Assembly (NCBI GenBank): GCA_001556025.1
Contig: LSIB01000136.1
Location: forward strand, 186,001-250,000
Direction of reading: 5' to 3'
From: Rhizobiales bacterium CCH3-A5
GTDB taxonomy: Bacteria; Pseudomonadota; Alphaproteobacteria; Rhizobiales; Beijerinckiaceae
DNA length: 64,000 nucleotides
Positions 36,002 to 48,477 of the stretch are shown in pieces. The number at the start of each line of letters is the position of its first letter. The stretch's first letter is position 1. The notes under the pieces are model-generated. The model did no database searches. It saw only the letters and a list, made by a program, of their open reading frames with translations, and had not been told where the DNA came from. The position numbers and the translations under genes are program-made.

Positions 36002-36880
36002 TCAGCCGACTTCCAGAACGCGCCCCGCCACGGCGTCGAGCTTTGCCAGCAGCGCCGGGTCGCGGAATTCGGGCGCAGTGACGATCGCTGTGTCGAGCGC
36101 GTTGTGCGAGCCGGCGGGACAGGGCTCGCGCTGCGCTGGAAAGTCGGCCGCCAGCCGCGCCACCAGCCGGCGCGCCTTCTCGGCATTGCCGTGCAGCACG
36201 GCGACGACGGCCGCGACATCGACCGCGCCATGGTCCTCGTGCCAGCAGTCGAAATCGGTGACCATGCCGACGGTCGCGTAGGTGATCTCGGCCTCGCGTG
36301 CGAGCTTGGCCTCGGGCATCGCCGTCATGCCGATCAGGTCGTAGCCGAGCGCCTTGTAGGTCAGCGATTCCGCCAGCGTCGAGAATTGCGGCCCTTCCAT
36401 CGTGACGAGCGTGCCGCCTTTCACATGAGCGAGGTTTTCCGCCTTCGCCGCCGCGACAAGGCGCGCCTGCAGGCGCGGTCCGACAGGATGGCCGAACGAG
36501 ACATGCGCCACGCACCCCTTCCCGAAGAAGGAACTCTCACGGCGAGACGTCCGGTCGACGAACTGATCGACCATGACGAACAGGCCGGGATAAAGCTCGG
36601 CCTTGTACGAGCCGCAGGCGGAGAGCGAGACGAGGTCGGTGACGCCGGCGCGCTTCAGCACGTCGATATTGGCGCGGTAGTTGATCTCGGAAGGCGGGAT
36701 CGCATGGCCCCGGCCATGGCGCGGCAGGAAGACGATCTCGGTCTGGCCGATCCGCCCACGCCGCAACACGTCGGACGGCTCGCCCCAGGGGCTCGCGATC
36801 GCTTCCTCGCGTCTATCGGTCAGGCCCGGCAGATCATAGATGCCCGATCCGCCGATGATTCCGAGAACGGCTTTGGTCAT
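36002..36880 (-). CDS. mtnP: S-methyl-5'-thioadenosine phosphorylase
   Basis: Phosphorolysis of methylthioadenosine to adenine and methylthioribose 1-phosphate. GIIGGSGIYDLPG near the start, PRHGRGHAIPPSEINYRANI, and the adenine-recognition TDFDCWHEDH (two Asp, as in MTAP) are seen. 292 aa. ATG at 36880 (MTKAVLG); upstream in-frame sequence is not conserved. First gene of the cluster, 73 bp before apt. Confidence 0.94.
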   Translation of the reverse strand: MTKAVLGIIGGSGIYDLPGLTDRREEAIASPWGEPSDVLRRGRIGQTEIVFLPRHGRGHAIPPSEINYRANIDVLKRAGVTDLVSLSACGSYKAELYPGLFVMVDQFVDRTSRRESSFFGKGCVAHVSFGHPVGPRLQARLVAAAKAENLAHVKGGTLVTMEGPQFSTLAESLTYKALGYDLIGMTAMPEAKLAREAEITYATVGMVTDFDCWHEDHGAVDVAAVVAVLHGNAEKARRLVARLAADFPAQREPCPAGSHNALDTAIVTAPEFRDPALLAKLDAVAGRVLEVG

Positions 36881-36977
36881 GACTCGAAGTCCTTTGTCTA
36901 AGCCGGAAAGGATCAGGCTCACATGACGGTTGTGACAAGCCGGCCATGACGCGGCAATCCGCAGGCCGTCGGCCAAG

Positions 36978-37000
36978 AAAAAGGCCCCGTTTCCGGGGCC
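36978..37000 (-). terminator. Intrinsic terminator of the petABC operon
   Basis: Read on the minus strand: CGGGGCC arms pair as GGCCCCG (37000-36994 with 36989-36983), loop GAAA, then five T (36982-36978). It lies 22 bp past the petC stop and upstream of mtnP. Confidence 0.87.
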
Positions 37001-37021
37001 GTTCTCATATGATCGCCAAGC

Positions 37022-37906
37022 TTAATGCGCCGGAGACCCATCTGGCATCCGGGACCAGACCTTCTTCTTGGTGTAGTAGAGGCCGGCGGCCAGCAACACC
37101 AGGAACGGCATGAACCAGAGCGCGATGCGCTTGCGCGCCTCGAGATGCGGCTCGGCCATCCAGACCATGAAGGCAGCGACGTCCTTGCCGTACTGGTCGA
37201 TCGTCTCGGGCACAGGCGACTTGCCGTCCGGCCCCTTGGGATACTCGACCTGCCCGTCCTGGATCGGCTGCGGCATCGCGATGAGGTGGCCGGGCATATA
37301 GGTGTTGTAATACTGGCCCGGAAGCAGTTCCGGCGTGCCGGCGGGCGGGGGATCCTTGTAGCCGACCATCAGCGCGTGGATGTAGTCCGGCCCCTGCTCC
37401 TGATACTGCGTGAAGATGTCGAACACGAAGCGCGGGAAGCCGCGCTCATAGGTGCGCGCCTTGGCCAGCACCGAGAGGTCGGGCGGATAGGCGCCGCCAT
37501 TGGCCGCCCGCGCCGCCTGCTCGTTCGGGAATGGCGCCGGGAAGGCGTCGGCCGGCCGGCCGGGCCTGTCGAACATCTCGCCCGTCTCGTTGGGGCCGTC
37601 CTTGATTGTATAGGTCGCCGCCAGCGCCGTGACCTGGCCCGGCGTGAACTCGGGACCGCCCGGCTGCGACAGGTTGCGCAGCCTTATCAGCGACATCGAG
37701 TGACAGTTGGCGCAGACCTCCTTCACGACCTTAAAGCCGCGCTGGAGTTGAGCCCGGTCGAACTTGCCGAAGGGGCCGGAAAACGACCAGCTCTGCGCCG
37801 GAGGGATGACGCGCTCACCCGCAGCCTGGACGGGCGCGGCGAGTGCCGCGAAGGCGAGGCCGGCTGCAAGGCCGAGACAGGCCTGACGAAACGAGGGGAG
37901 TGTCAT
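37022..37906 (-). CDS. petC: Cytochrome c1, bc1 complex
   Basis: Haem-carrying subunit that passes electrons from the Rieske protein to cytochrome c. Signal peptide (1-29), haem site CANCH, axial Met in MPGHLIAMPQPI, and a C-terminal anchor helix (ALWFMPFLVLLAAGLYY). 294 aa from the ATG at 37906; an ATG at 37927 would overlap petB by 14 bp and also works. Third gene of petABC. Confidence 0.95.
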   Translation of the reverse strand: MTLPSFRQACLGLAAGLAFAALAAPVQAAGERVIPPAQSWSFSGPFGKFDRAQLQRGFKVVKEVCANCHSMSLIRLRNLSQPGGPEFTPGQVTALAATYTIKDGPNETGEMFDRPGRPADAFPAPFPNEQAARAANGGAYPPDLSVLAKARTYERGFPRFVFDIFTQYQEQGPDYIHALMVGYKDPPPAGTPELLPGQYYNTYMPGHLIAMPQPIQDGQVEYPKGPDGKSPVPETIDQYGKDVAAFMVWMAEPHLEARKRIALWFMPFLVLLAAGLYYTKKKVWSRMPDGSPAH

Positions 37907-37913
37907 GGTTTCG

Positions 37914-39197
37914 TCAGCCCTTGGCATGGGGTTCTGCGGCGGTGGCCGAGGCCATGCGCGAGCCTGAGCCGCCTGGCATGGCGCTCAGCACGGAATCGGC
38001 GATCGATGTCGGCATTGCCAGCGGCTTTTCAAACAGCCCAATCACGAACAGCCCGATGAAGTAGCCGAAGTAGAGCGCCGTGAAGATCTGCGAATAGGTC
38101 ACGTAAGGCTCTTCGGCCGGCATGGCGCCGAGCCAGCCGAGGATGATGCAGACGAATACGAACGCCCAGAACATCACCTTGGCGACGGGCCGGTAGGTCA
38201 TCGACTTGACCTTGGAGGTGTCGAGCCAGGGCAGGAATGCCAGCACCGCGATGGCCGCGAACATGGCGATGACGCCGCCGAGCTTGTCGGGGATGGCGCG
38301 CAGGATCGCGTAGAACGGCAGGAAATACCATTCGGGCACGATATGAGCCGGCGTCACGGCCGGGTTGGCCGGGATGTAATTGTCGGCATGGCCCATGAAA
38401 TTGGGCTGATAGAAGACGAAATAGGAGAACACGAAGATGAAGCACACCATCGCGAACAGGTCCTTGATCGTCGCATAAGGCGTGAACGGCACGGTCTCCT
38501 TCTGGACGTTCTTGACCTCGACGCCGGTCGGGTTGTTCTGGCCGACATGGTGCAGCGCCCAGACGTGGAGGATGACCACGCCGAAGATCATGAACGGCAG
38601 CAGGTAGTGCAGCGAGAAGAAGCGGTTCAGCGTCGGATTGTCGACCGAATAGCCGCCCCAGAGGAAGGTTACGATCGTCTCGCCGACCACGGGCAGCGCC
38701 GAGAACAGGTTGGTGATGACGGTGGCGCCCCAGAACGACATCTGACCCCATGGCAGAACATAGCCCATGAACGCCGTCGCCATCATCAGCAGGAAGATGA
38801 CCACGCCGAGGATCCAGAGCACCTCGCGCGGGGCTTTGTACGAGCCGTAATACAGCCCGCGGAAGATGTGGATATAGACCGCGACGAAGAACATCGATGC
38901 GCCGTTGGAGTGCAGATAGCGCAGCAGCCAGCCATAGTTCACGTCGCGCATGATGTGCTCGACGGAGTTGAACGCCATCTTCGCTTCCGGCGTATAATGC
39001 ATCGCCAGGATGATGCCGGTGACGATCTGCGCCACCAGCATGAACATCAGGATGCCGCCGAAGGTCCAGAAATAATTGAGGTTTCGCGGCACCGGATAGG
39101 ACACGGCCGAATCATGCATCAGCCGCACGATCGGCAGGCGCGCATCGAGCCAGCGCTCGAAACCGGTCTTGGGAGTGTAGGAACTATGGCCGCTCAT
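37914..39197 (-). CDS. petB: Cytochrome b, bc1 complex
   Basis: Membrane core with both haems and the Qo and Qi sites. Eight helices, haem His pairs ([40 protein letters not shown]) and the Qo motif PEWY in [19 protein letters not shown]. 427 aa with a short variable cytoplasmic tail ([18 protein letters not shown]). 56 bp after petA. Confidence 0.97.
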   Translation of the reverse strand: MSGHSSYTPKTGFERWLDARLPIVRLMHDSAVSYPVPRNLNYFWTFGGILMFMLVAQIVTGIILAMHYTPEAKMAFNSVEHIMRDVNYGWLLRYLHSNGASMFFVAVYIHIFRGLYYGSYKAPREVLWILGVVIFLLMMATAFMGYVLPWGQMSFWGATVITNLFSALPVVGETIVTFLWGGYSVDNPTLNRFFSLHYLLPFMIFGVVILHVWALHHVGQNNPTGVEVKNVQKETVPFTPYATIKDLFAMVCFIFVFSYFVFYQPNFMGHADNYIPANPAVTPAHIVPEWYFLPFYAILRAIPDKLGGVIAMFAAIAVLAFLPWLDTSKVKSMTYRPVAKVMFWAFVFVCIILGWLGAMPAEEPYVTYSQIFTALYFGYFIGLFVIGLFEKPLAMPTSIADSVLSAMPGGSGSRMASATAAEPHAKG

Positions 39198-39253
39198 GAT
39201 GAATGCCTCAGGGCTGTCTCATCGGGATGGAAAAAGGCGAAGCTGGACATGCC

Positions 39254-39820
39254 TCAGCCGATCTTGATCTTCGTGTCCGCGGTGAACGCGTAGGGCGGAA
39301 CGGGCAGGTTGGCCGGCGCCGGGCCCTTGCGGATACGGCCCGAGGAATCGTAATGCGAGCCGTGACAGGGGCAGAACCAGCCGTCGAATTCGCCCTTGCT
39401 CTCGCCGGGCGCGTTGCCGAGCGGAATGCAGCCGAGATGGGTGCAGTTGCCATAGACCACGAGATACTGCGCTTTGCCGTCCTTGACGCGGGCCTGGTCG
39501 GCCTGCGGATCGGGCAGCGACGCGACGTTGACGGCGCGCGCCTCGTCGATCTCCTTCTGGGTGCGGTGGCGCACGAAGATCAGCTTGCCGCGCCAGAACA
39601 GCTTGATCGCCTGGCCTTCTGCAATCGGGGCGAGGTCGACATCCATGGGCGCGCCGGCGGCGACCGTCTGCGCGTCGGGCGCAAGCTGGCTGACCAGCGG
39701 AATTACGACCGCGCCGAGTCCGACGACGCCGGCAGCCCCGGTCGCCAGGACGAGGAAATCGCGGCGTGTGCCTTCGGTGGGTTTCGCGCCTGCTGCCGCC
39801 GTATTGGTCGATTGGGCCAC
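39254..39820 (-). CDS. petA: Rieske iron-sulfur protein, bc1 complex
   Basis: 188 aa. Cluster-binding CTHLGCIP and CPCHGSHYD are intact. A twin-arginine motif RRDFLVLATGAAG at ~18-31 shows that the folded protein is exported by Tat and stays anchored by this helix. GTG start at 39820. First gene of the operon; the 233-bp upstream (39821-40053) contains no gene and should hold the promoter. Confidence 0.96.
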   Translation of the reverse strand: MAQSTNTAAAGAKPTEGTRRDFLVLATGAAGVVGLGAVVIPLVSQLAPDAQTVAAGAPMDVDLAPIAEGQAIKLFWRGKLIFVRHRTQKEIDEARAVNVASLPDPQADQARVKDGKAQYLVVYGNCTHLGCIPLGNAPGESKGEFDGWFCPCHGSHYDSSGRIRKGPAPANLPVPPYAFTADTKIKIG

Positions 39821-40053
39821 GATCCGATCCCCTGCTCTGCGCTCAGCCTTGGAAGGCTTTCAATTCAAGTCCAGAGCTCCTGCATAGGAGCCGGCACCGC
39901 ACGCTGCAATGCGGCGGCGCGTCACTGGCGCGCTCTTTGGCATGCAGTTTGGACGAAGTCTACTACGCCCGCACCGCAGCCGGCATGCATGGGAGCTAGG
40001 GTGCAAAACGCTGCGGCCAAGAGGTTTTTGCCTCGCGCCAATCGACCTTCGGA

Positions 40054-41919
<1,866 letters not shown>

Positions 41920-42070
41920 GGCGTGGCCGCCCTCCTCCGGATCGGCATCTTGGTCTTGCGGCAGTTTGCATATGGGCCGGACAGTCCGGTTTGGCCACAC
42001 GCTTGACGCATGCCGCCCCGCCATCCGATGACCGCCTCCTTACGGTTCCGTCATCACCGATAGCGTCAGC

Positions 42071-42544
42071 ATGCCGCGCCTTGCACTCTACCAGCCCGAC
42101 ATCCCGCAGAACGCCGGCACCATGATCCGGATGGCGGCCTGCCTCGGGGTCGCGGTGGACATCGTCGAGCCCGCCGCCTTCGACGTGTCGGACAGGCACT
42201 TTCGGCGCTCGGGCATGGACTATCTCGACCGCGCGGCAGTGACGCGTCACGGTTCGTTTGCAGCCTTCGATCGGTGGCGGCGCACGGCCGGCCATCGCCT
42301 GATCCTGGCCGAGACCGACGGGGCGACGGCGCATGTCGATTTCGCCTTCAGCGCCGACGACATCGTCATGGTGGGGAGGGAATCGGCCGGCGTCTCGCCC
42401 GAAGTGTATGCGGCGGCCGACGCTGTCGTCCTTGTGCCGATGCGAACGGGCCTGCGCTCTCTCAACGTCGCGGTTGCGGCGGCGCTGGTTCTGGGCGAAG
42501 CCTTGCGGCAGGTGGGCGCGTTCAAGCCGCCCGCCGGAGACTAG
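42071..42544 (+). CDS. trmL: tRNA (cytidine(34)-2'-O)-methyltransferase TrmL
   Basis: SPOUT methyltransferase of the wobble base in tRNA-Leu. Starts LALYQPDIPQNAGTMIRMAACLG; the knot has MVGRESAGVSPEVY and the SAM-binding VPMRTGLRSLNVAVAAALVLGEALRQ. 157 aa, full length. hemF follows 18 bp later. Confidence 0.94.
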   Translation: MPRLALYQPDIPQNAGTMIRMAACLGVAVDIVEPAAFDVSDRHFRRSGMDYLDRAAVTRHGSFAAFDRWRRTAGHRLILAETDGATAHVDFAFSADDIVMVGRESAGVSPEVYAAADAVVLVPMRTGLRSLNVAVAAALVLGEALRQVGAFKPPAGD

Positions 42545-42562
42545 GCCTGGGGAGACCGGCGC

Positions 42563-43495
42563 ATGGACGACAAGTCGGCTGCGGACGCAGCCCCCGCCAA
42601 CCTCGCCCTCGCCGAGGCCATGAGGCCCCGTGCCCGCGCCTGGTTCGAGACCCTGCGCGACCGCATCTGCACGGCGCTGGAGGCGATCGAGGACGAGGCG
42701 GCCGGCCCCTTCGCGCCCGAGGCGGACGCCATGACGGCAGGCCGCTTCCTGCGCACGCCCTGGAGCCGCACCAACCATGACGGGGCCGAGGGCGGCGGCG
42801 GGGTGATGTCGGTGATGTCGGGCCGCGTCTTCGAGAAGGTCGGCGTCCATGTCTCGACCGTCTACGGAACCTTCCAGCCCGAGTTCGCCGGCCAGATTCC
42901 CGGCGCGTCGGAAGACCCGCGCTTCCATGCGACCGGCATCTCGCTGATCGCCCATCCCTGGAACCCGCACGCGCCGACCGTCCACATGAACACCCGCTTC
43001 GTCGTGACGACGAAGCCGTGGTTCGGCGGCGGCGCCGACCTGACGCCGGTGCTGGTCAGGCGGCGCACCCAGGACGATCCGGACTCTGTCGCCTTCCACG
43101 CCGCCATGCGCGAACCCTGCGAGCGTTTCGCGCCGGTCGCCGACTACGATCGCTTCAAGGCGTGGTGCGAGGAGTATTTTTTCCTGAAGCACCGCAACGA
43201 GCCGCGCGGCATCGGCGGCATTTTTTACGATTATCTCTGGTCGGCCGACCCCGAGGGCGAATTCGCCTTCACGCAGGCTGTCGGCGAGGCGTTTCTCGGT
43301 ATCTACCCGCAGATCATGCGCGCCAACATGCCAAAAAACTGGACGGAGGAGGACCGCTACGAGCAGCAAGTCCGGCGCGGCCGCTATGTCGAGTTCAACC
43401 TGCTGCACGACCGCGGCACGATCTTCGGCCTCAGGACCGGCGGAAACGTGGACTCGATCCTGTCCTCGCTGCCGCCGACGGTGAGGTGGCCTTGA
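42563..43495 (+). CDS. hemF: Oxygen-dependent coproporphyrinogen III oxidase
   Basis: Oxidative decarboxylation of coproporphyrinogen III to protoporphyrinogen IX in haem synthesis; needs O2. [50 protein letters not shown] and GGIFYDYL are the family signature. 310 aa. The product serves the bc1 haems encoded next door. Confidence 0.96.
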   Translation: MDDKSAADAAPANLALAEAMRPRARAWFETLRDRICTALEAIEDEAAGPFAPEADAMTAGRFLRTPWSRTNHDGAEGGGGVMSVMSGRVFEKVGVHVSTVYGTFQPEFAGQIPGASEDPRFHATGISLIAHPWNPHAPTVHMNTRFVVTTKPWFGGGADLTPVLVRRRTQDDPDSVAFHAAMREPCERFAPVADYDRFKAWCEEYFFLKHRNEPRGIGGIFYDYLWSADPEGEFAFTQAVGEAFLGIYPQIMRANMPKNWTEEDRYEQQVRRGRYVEFNLLHDRGTIFGLRTGGNVDSILSSLPPTVRWP

Positions 43496-43500
43496 ACAGA

Positions 43501-44739
43501 TCAGCCTGACAGCGCGGTAATGGCGCGAGTCACGAAGCCGTCCTGGTCATTCGCGCCAGCCGGACAGCCAGCCTCGATCCAGTCGTGGCGCGCCCGGTCG
43601 AGCACGCGCCCGACCTGCGGCCCCGGTGGCACGCCTCGCGCCGTCACATCCCGGCCGGTCGGCAGGAAGGTCGGCGTCCGGCCAAGGTCGGCGATCAGCG
43701 CCTGTGCGCTAGCCTGAGCCCCTTGCTCCGCCGCGGCGTTCAGCAACACCAGCGCGCCCGCCACGGCATCCGCTCCGACGCGATGCGCCAGATGCTGCAG
43801 CCTCGTCAGCATGGGCTCCCTCGCCTGCCCCGCCAGCGCCTCCAAAGCCGCCGCGATCCGCGCGACGCGATCGAACTCCTCGTTCGAGAGCCGCAGCCGC
43901 TCGCGCAGGCGCAGTGCATCCTCGCTCACCGCGACGGCAAGCGTCGCGAGTCGGAAAGCGGGATAGACCTCTCTCGCATCCGCCCGCCCAACGACCGCGG
44001 CGAAGCGCGCGAGCCTCGGCACGCAGCCGAGCACCGGCATCAGGAGCCCTCCACCGGCCATCGCCGCGACCGCCTCCGCCGCGCCGGGCGCGACCACCAG
44101 CTTCATCATCTCCGCCCGCACCCGCTCGCGTGACAATCCGTCAAGCCCGGCTCGGCCGGCGATGCAGGCAGCATATCCTTCAGCGTCCGGCGCGCCCTGT
44201 CCATAGCGGGCATGGAAACGGAAGAAGCGCAGGATGCGCAGGTAATCCTCCGCGATCCGGGCGCTGGCATCGCCGATGAAGCGGATTTTTCGCGCGGCGA
44301 GATCATCGAGCCCGCCACAGAAATCATGGATGACGCCGTCGCGATCGAGCCCGAGCGCGTTGATGGTGAAATCACGCCTCAGCGCATCCTGCGCAAAGTC
44401 GCGCCCGAAGGCGACTTTCGCATGCCGGCCATCGGTTTCGATGTCGCGCCTGAGCGTCGTCACCTCGAAGCTGGCGCCTGTGCCGACCAGCGTCACCGTG
44501 CCGTAGTCGACGCCGGTCGGCACAGGCTTGAAGCCGGCGGCCGCGCCGCGCCGCATCGTCTCATTGGGCAATGCCGTGGTGGCGAGGTCGATATCGCTCG
44601 CCGCTTCGCCGAGCAGCAGGTTACGCACCGCGCCGCCGACGATGTGGGTCTCCTCGCCGTCGCCGTTCAGCGCATCGAGCACGGTCGCCAGCGCCGGCTG
44701 GCTGAGCAGCGCCGCGATGCGCGCCTGCCGGTCGCTCAC
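43501..44739 (-). CDS. cca: CCA tRNA nucleotidyltransferase/poly(A) polymerase-type
   Basis: 412 aa, class II. HIVGGAVRNLLLGEAASDIDLATTALP holds the catalytic Asp pair; DFAQDALRRDFTINALGL and the basic RIAEDYLRILRFFRFHARYG follow. Adds or repairs the 3' CCA end. It lies 13 bp after the small membrane protein, in a four-gene minus-strand run. Confidence 0.93.
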   Translation of the reverse strand: MSDRQARIAALLSQPALATVLDALNGDGEETHIVGGAVRNLLLGEAASDIDLATTALPNETMRRGAAAGFKPVPTGVDYGTVTLVGTGASFEVTTLRRDIETDGRHAKVAFGRDFAQDALRRDFTINALGLDRDGVIHDFCGGLDDLAARKIRFIGDASARIAEDYLRILRFFRFHARYGQGAPDAEGYAACIAGRAGLDGLSRERVRAEMMKLVVAPGAAEAVAAMAGGGLLMPVLGCVPRLARFAAVVGRADAREVYPAFRLATLAVAVSEDALRLRERLRLSNEEFDRVARIAAALEALAGQAREPMLTRLQHLAHRVGADAVAGALVLLNAAAEQGAQASAQALIADLGRTPTFLPTGRDVTARGVPPGPQVGRVLDRARHDWIEAGCPAGANDQDGFVTRAITALSG

Positions 44740-44752
44740 CTGAACCGGCTCC

Positions 44753-45010
44753 TCATTTGAAGCGACCTGGCACCAACCGTCCGTTCTCCATATGCGGCGG
44801 CTCGTAGGCGCCCTGCTCGCGCGGAGCGATCCAGCCGCCCCAGGCGATCAGCGCGATGACGAAGGCGAGCCCGACGATCGAGAGCCAGAACCAATGTTTT
44901 GCCCAGTGCTCGACATCGAGCGGGTTGCGCCGCTGGACGATGAGCCAGCCCGCGAAGATACAGAAAGGCAGGACGAAGAGCAGAACCTCTTCGATGATCG
45001 AGCGCAGCAT
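44753..45010 (-). CDS. Small membrane protein (DUF6111-like)
   Basis: 85 aa with two hydrophobic helices (VLLFVLPFCIFAGWLIV; FWLSIVGLAFVIALIAWGGWIA) and a polar end (YEPPHMENGRLVPGRFK). The hallmark is a short Y-x-P-x-H-x-E-N-G end. ATG at 45010. Function unknown; it is conserved between a Nudix gene and cca in related genomes, as I recall. Confidence 0.75.
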   Translation of the reverse strand: MLRSIIEEVLLFVLPFCIFAGWLIVQRRNPLDVEHWAKHWFWLSIVGLAFVIALIAWGGWIAPREQGAYEPPHMENGRLVPGRFK

Positions 45011-45032
45011 CAGTTTTCTTATCCGATCCGGA

Positions 45033-45677
45033 TCAGCCGGCCAGCCGCTCATAGAGATTGCGGATCATGCCGGCGGTTGCGCCCCAGATATAGCGATCGC
45101 CGAAGGAAATGGCATAGTAGGTCCGGTAAAGCCCTTTCCACTCGCGCCCCTCGCGCTTGTGATTGGCTGGATCGAGCAGGAAATCGAGCGGCGTCTCGAA
45201 GGCCTCGTCCACCTCGTGAAGGTTGAGCTTCAGCGAGAATGGCGGCTCGACCAGCGCCACCACCGGCACGATGCGATAGCCCGTGCCGGTGAGATAGGCG
45301 TCGAGAAAGCCGAGCGTCCGGATATGGGTCCGCGCCAGCCCGATCTCTTCCTCGGTCTCACGCAGCGCCGTCACCACCGGCGAACCATCGACCGCGTCCA
45401 CCCGTCCGCCCGGAAAGGCGACCTGAGCCGAATGGCTGCGCAGGGCTGCCGCGCGCTGCGTCAGCAGCACGGTCGGCCCGCTTTCGCGCAGCACGATCGG
45501 GATCAGCACGGCGGCCTGGACCGCGGCCGCCTCGTCGGGCTGCGCCATCGGCTGCGGCTGCATCTCGTGGTCGCCCCGCGGCCGGGCGATCAGGTCGCCG
45601 GGTTGTGGCGGCTCAGGCCGCAGCCGGTCCTGCGCCAGCGCGGCGAATTCGGCTCCCGATAGTCTCAAAGCCGCCAT
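45033..45677 (-). CDS. Nudix hydrolase, CoA pyrophosphatase (NudL-like)
   Basis: 214 aa. The Nudix box GGRVDAVDGSPVVTALRETEEEIGL has the REx2EE core and the PVxTALRE pattern of the CoA-pyrophosphatase group. QAAVLIPIVLRESGPTVLLTQRA and the end YYAISFGDRYIWGATAGMIRNLYERL agree. It cleaves CoA or nucleotide diphosphates. Confidence 0.88.
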   Translation of the reverse strand: MAALRLSGAEFAALAQDRLRPEPPQPGDLIARPRGDHEMQPQPMAQPDEAAAVQAAVLIPIVLRESGPTVLLTQRAAALRSHSAQVAFPGGRVDAVDGSPVVTALRETEEEIGLARTHIRTLGFLDAYLTGTGYRIVPVVALVEPPFSLKLNLHEVDEAFETPLDFLLDPANHKREGREWKGLYRTYYAISFGDRYIWGATAGMIRNLYERLAG

Positions 45678-45705
45678 TCGGGGGCCTGCATCCGGAAAAC
45701 GTTCT

Positions 45706-46317
45706 TCATAGTCCGTCGATCTCGCTGGCCGGCACGGCCGGGTAGAACTCTCCCGCGGCCGCCACGCCGAACATGGCCACGCCCTCGACCGCGCGCACCT
45801 CGCCCAGCGCCAGCAGGTCGTAGGTCAAGGCCCGCGTGAGCCGCGCCCAGAGGTTGCGCCGGACCAGCACATAGGGCTTCAGCCCGTCGCTGTCAGCGCG
45901 CGCGAATCGCAAGGGATTCTCCGGCCCCGCGCTGACGACATCGTCGACCTGCGTCCGGAACGCGAGCGAGCGCCCGTCTCCCTCGCCGTCCACAGCCATC
46001 TCGACGGCCTGGAACGGTGCATCCTCGACCTTGATTCCGACCTTCTCGACCGGGGTCACGAGAAAGTAATCGTCGCCCTCTCGCTTCAGGACGGAGGAAA
46101 AAAGTCTGACGAGCGCAGGTCTTCCGATCGGTGTGCCGAGATAGAACCACGTGCCGTCGGCGGCGATGCGCATGTCGAGATCGCCGCAGAACGGCGGATT
46201 CCAGCGTTCCACCGGGGGCGGACCACGCTCTTTTCCATTGCGCAGCGCGCCCAGCAGGCGCTCCATGGCGTTGCCCGGCATCGTCATCGAAACGCCCGGC
46301 CGTACCGGCTGCGGCAT
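45706..46317 (-). CDS. DUF1285-family protein
   Basis: 203 aa. Residues ~45-190 show the DUF1285 pattern: WNPPFCGDLDMRIAADGTWFYLGTPIGRPALVRLFSSVLKREGDDYFLVTPVEK, followed by a second half with LRFARADSDGLKPYVLVRRNLWARLTR. Function unknown. The start may be 46317 (MPQPVRPG) or one of two later ATGs. First gene of the run to cca. Confidence 0.82.
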   Translation of the reverse strand: MPQPVRPGVSMTMPGNAMERLLGALRNGKERGPPPVERWNPPFCGDLDMRIAADGTWFYLGTPIGRPALVRLFSSVLKREGDDYFLVTPVEKVGIKVEDAPFQAVEMAVDGEGDGRSLAFRTQVDDVVSAGPENPLRFARADSDGLKPYVLVRRNLWARLTRALTYDLLALGEVRAVEGVAMFGVAAAGEFYPAVPASEIDGL

Positions 46318-46510
46318 ATTGGTTGCATCGCGTCCCCTGCCTTGAACTCTACATAATCGTGAAGCCGACTTGGACCCACGCAGCCTTGGCGGACTTGAGC
46401 CGATGCCGCGACCGGCCCACACTCAACGGCTCAGCGCCGAACAGGTTCAAGACGACGCTTGAGGCCAGACGACGACGCCGGACGGCGGAACGAAGGTTGA
46501 GGAGAACGAG

Positions 46511-47536
<1,026 letters not shown>

Positions 47537-47552
47537 GGGGAGCGTAAGGCAG

Positions 47553-48473
47553 ATGCTGCGCACGCGCGTTCTAGGCCAGGCCGAACGCCAGCCCGCCAAG
47601 CCGGTTCTCACCGCCTCGCTCGATCTGGCGGCGCGTCTGCCGCGCCTGATCCTAGAGGCGCGCAGGGTTTCGGCCAGCGTCCACGGCATCCATGGCCGCA
47701 GGCGGGCCGGGCCGGGCGAGACCTTCTGGCAGTACCGGCCGCTCGTCACCGGCGAATCCTCCTCGCGCATCGACTGGCGACGCTCGGCCCGCGACGGTCA
47801 TCTCTTCGTCCGGGAGCGCGAATGGGAGGCCTCGCACGCGATCTGGCTCTGGATCGACCGCTCGTCCTCGATGGGTTTTTCCTCCTCGCTCGCCATGGCC
47901 TCCAAGGTCGATCGTGCGCTGGTCGCAGGCTTTGCGCTCGCCGAGACACTGGTCGATGGCGGCGAACGCGTCGGCCATCTCGGCTTGACCCGTGCCATGG
48001 CCTCGCGCCGCATCGTCGAACAGCTTGCGCAGGCGATCCTGGTCGATGCGAAAGGAGCCGATCTCGATCTGCCGCCCGATGGGCCACTGCCCCGGCTGGC
48101 GGATGCAATCATGATAACCGACGGGCTCTCGCCCGCAGCCTCGCTCGCGAAGCGCATTGCGACGATGGCCTCCAGCGGCGCGCGCGGCCATGTCCTGCTG
48201 ATCGCCGATCCGATCGAGGAGACGTTTCCCTTCACCGGGCAGGCCGAACTCTTCGATCTGGAAGACGGTTTGTCGCTGCGCGTCGGCGACGCCGGCTCCT
48301 GGGGCGTCGAATACCGCCAGCGGCTCGAAGCCCATCGCGACGCGATCCGCGAGGCCTGCCGCAAGGCCGGCTGGACGCTGACCCTGCACCGCACCGACCG
48401 GCCGGCCAGCGAAGGCGTGCTGCGCGTCGCCAGCCTGATCGCGACCTCGCGCGGCAGCGGCGGAGGGCGATGA
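47553..48473 (+). CDS. DUF58/vWA-domain protein
   Basis: 306 aa. The DUF58 box WQYRPLVTGESSSRIDWRRSARDGHLFVREREWE is followed by a vWA metal site D-x-S-x-S as DRSSSMGF. Starts MLRTRVLGQ at 47553. It most likely binds Mg2+ and acts as the MoxR partner. Confidence 0.92.
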   Translation: MLRTRVLGQAERQPAKPVLTASLDLAARLPRLILEARRVSASVHGIHGRRRAGPGETFWQYRPLVTGESSSRIDWRRSARDGHLFVREREWEASHAIWLWIDRSSSMGFSSSLAMASKVDRALVAGFALAETLVDGGERVGHLGLTRAMASRRIVEQLAQAILVDAKGADLDLPPDGPLPRLADAIMITDGLSPAASLAKRIATMASSGARGHVLLIADPIEETFPFTGQAELFDLEDGLSLRVGDAGSWGVEYRQRLEAHRDAIREACRKAGWTLTLHRTDRPASEGVLRVASLIATSRGSGGGR

Positions 48474-48477
48474 GACC

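Noticed and set aside
42057..42544. Assignment of the SPOUT enzyme as TrmH/SpoU
   Set aside because: The short length and LYQPDIPQNAG start match TrmL, not the larger TrmH group.
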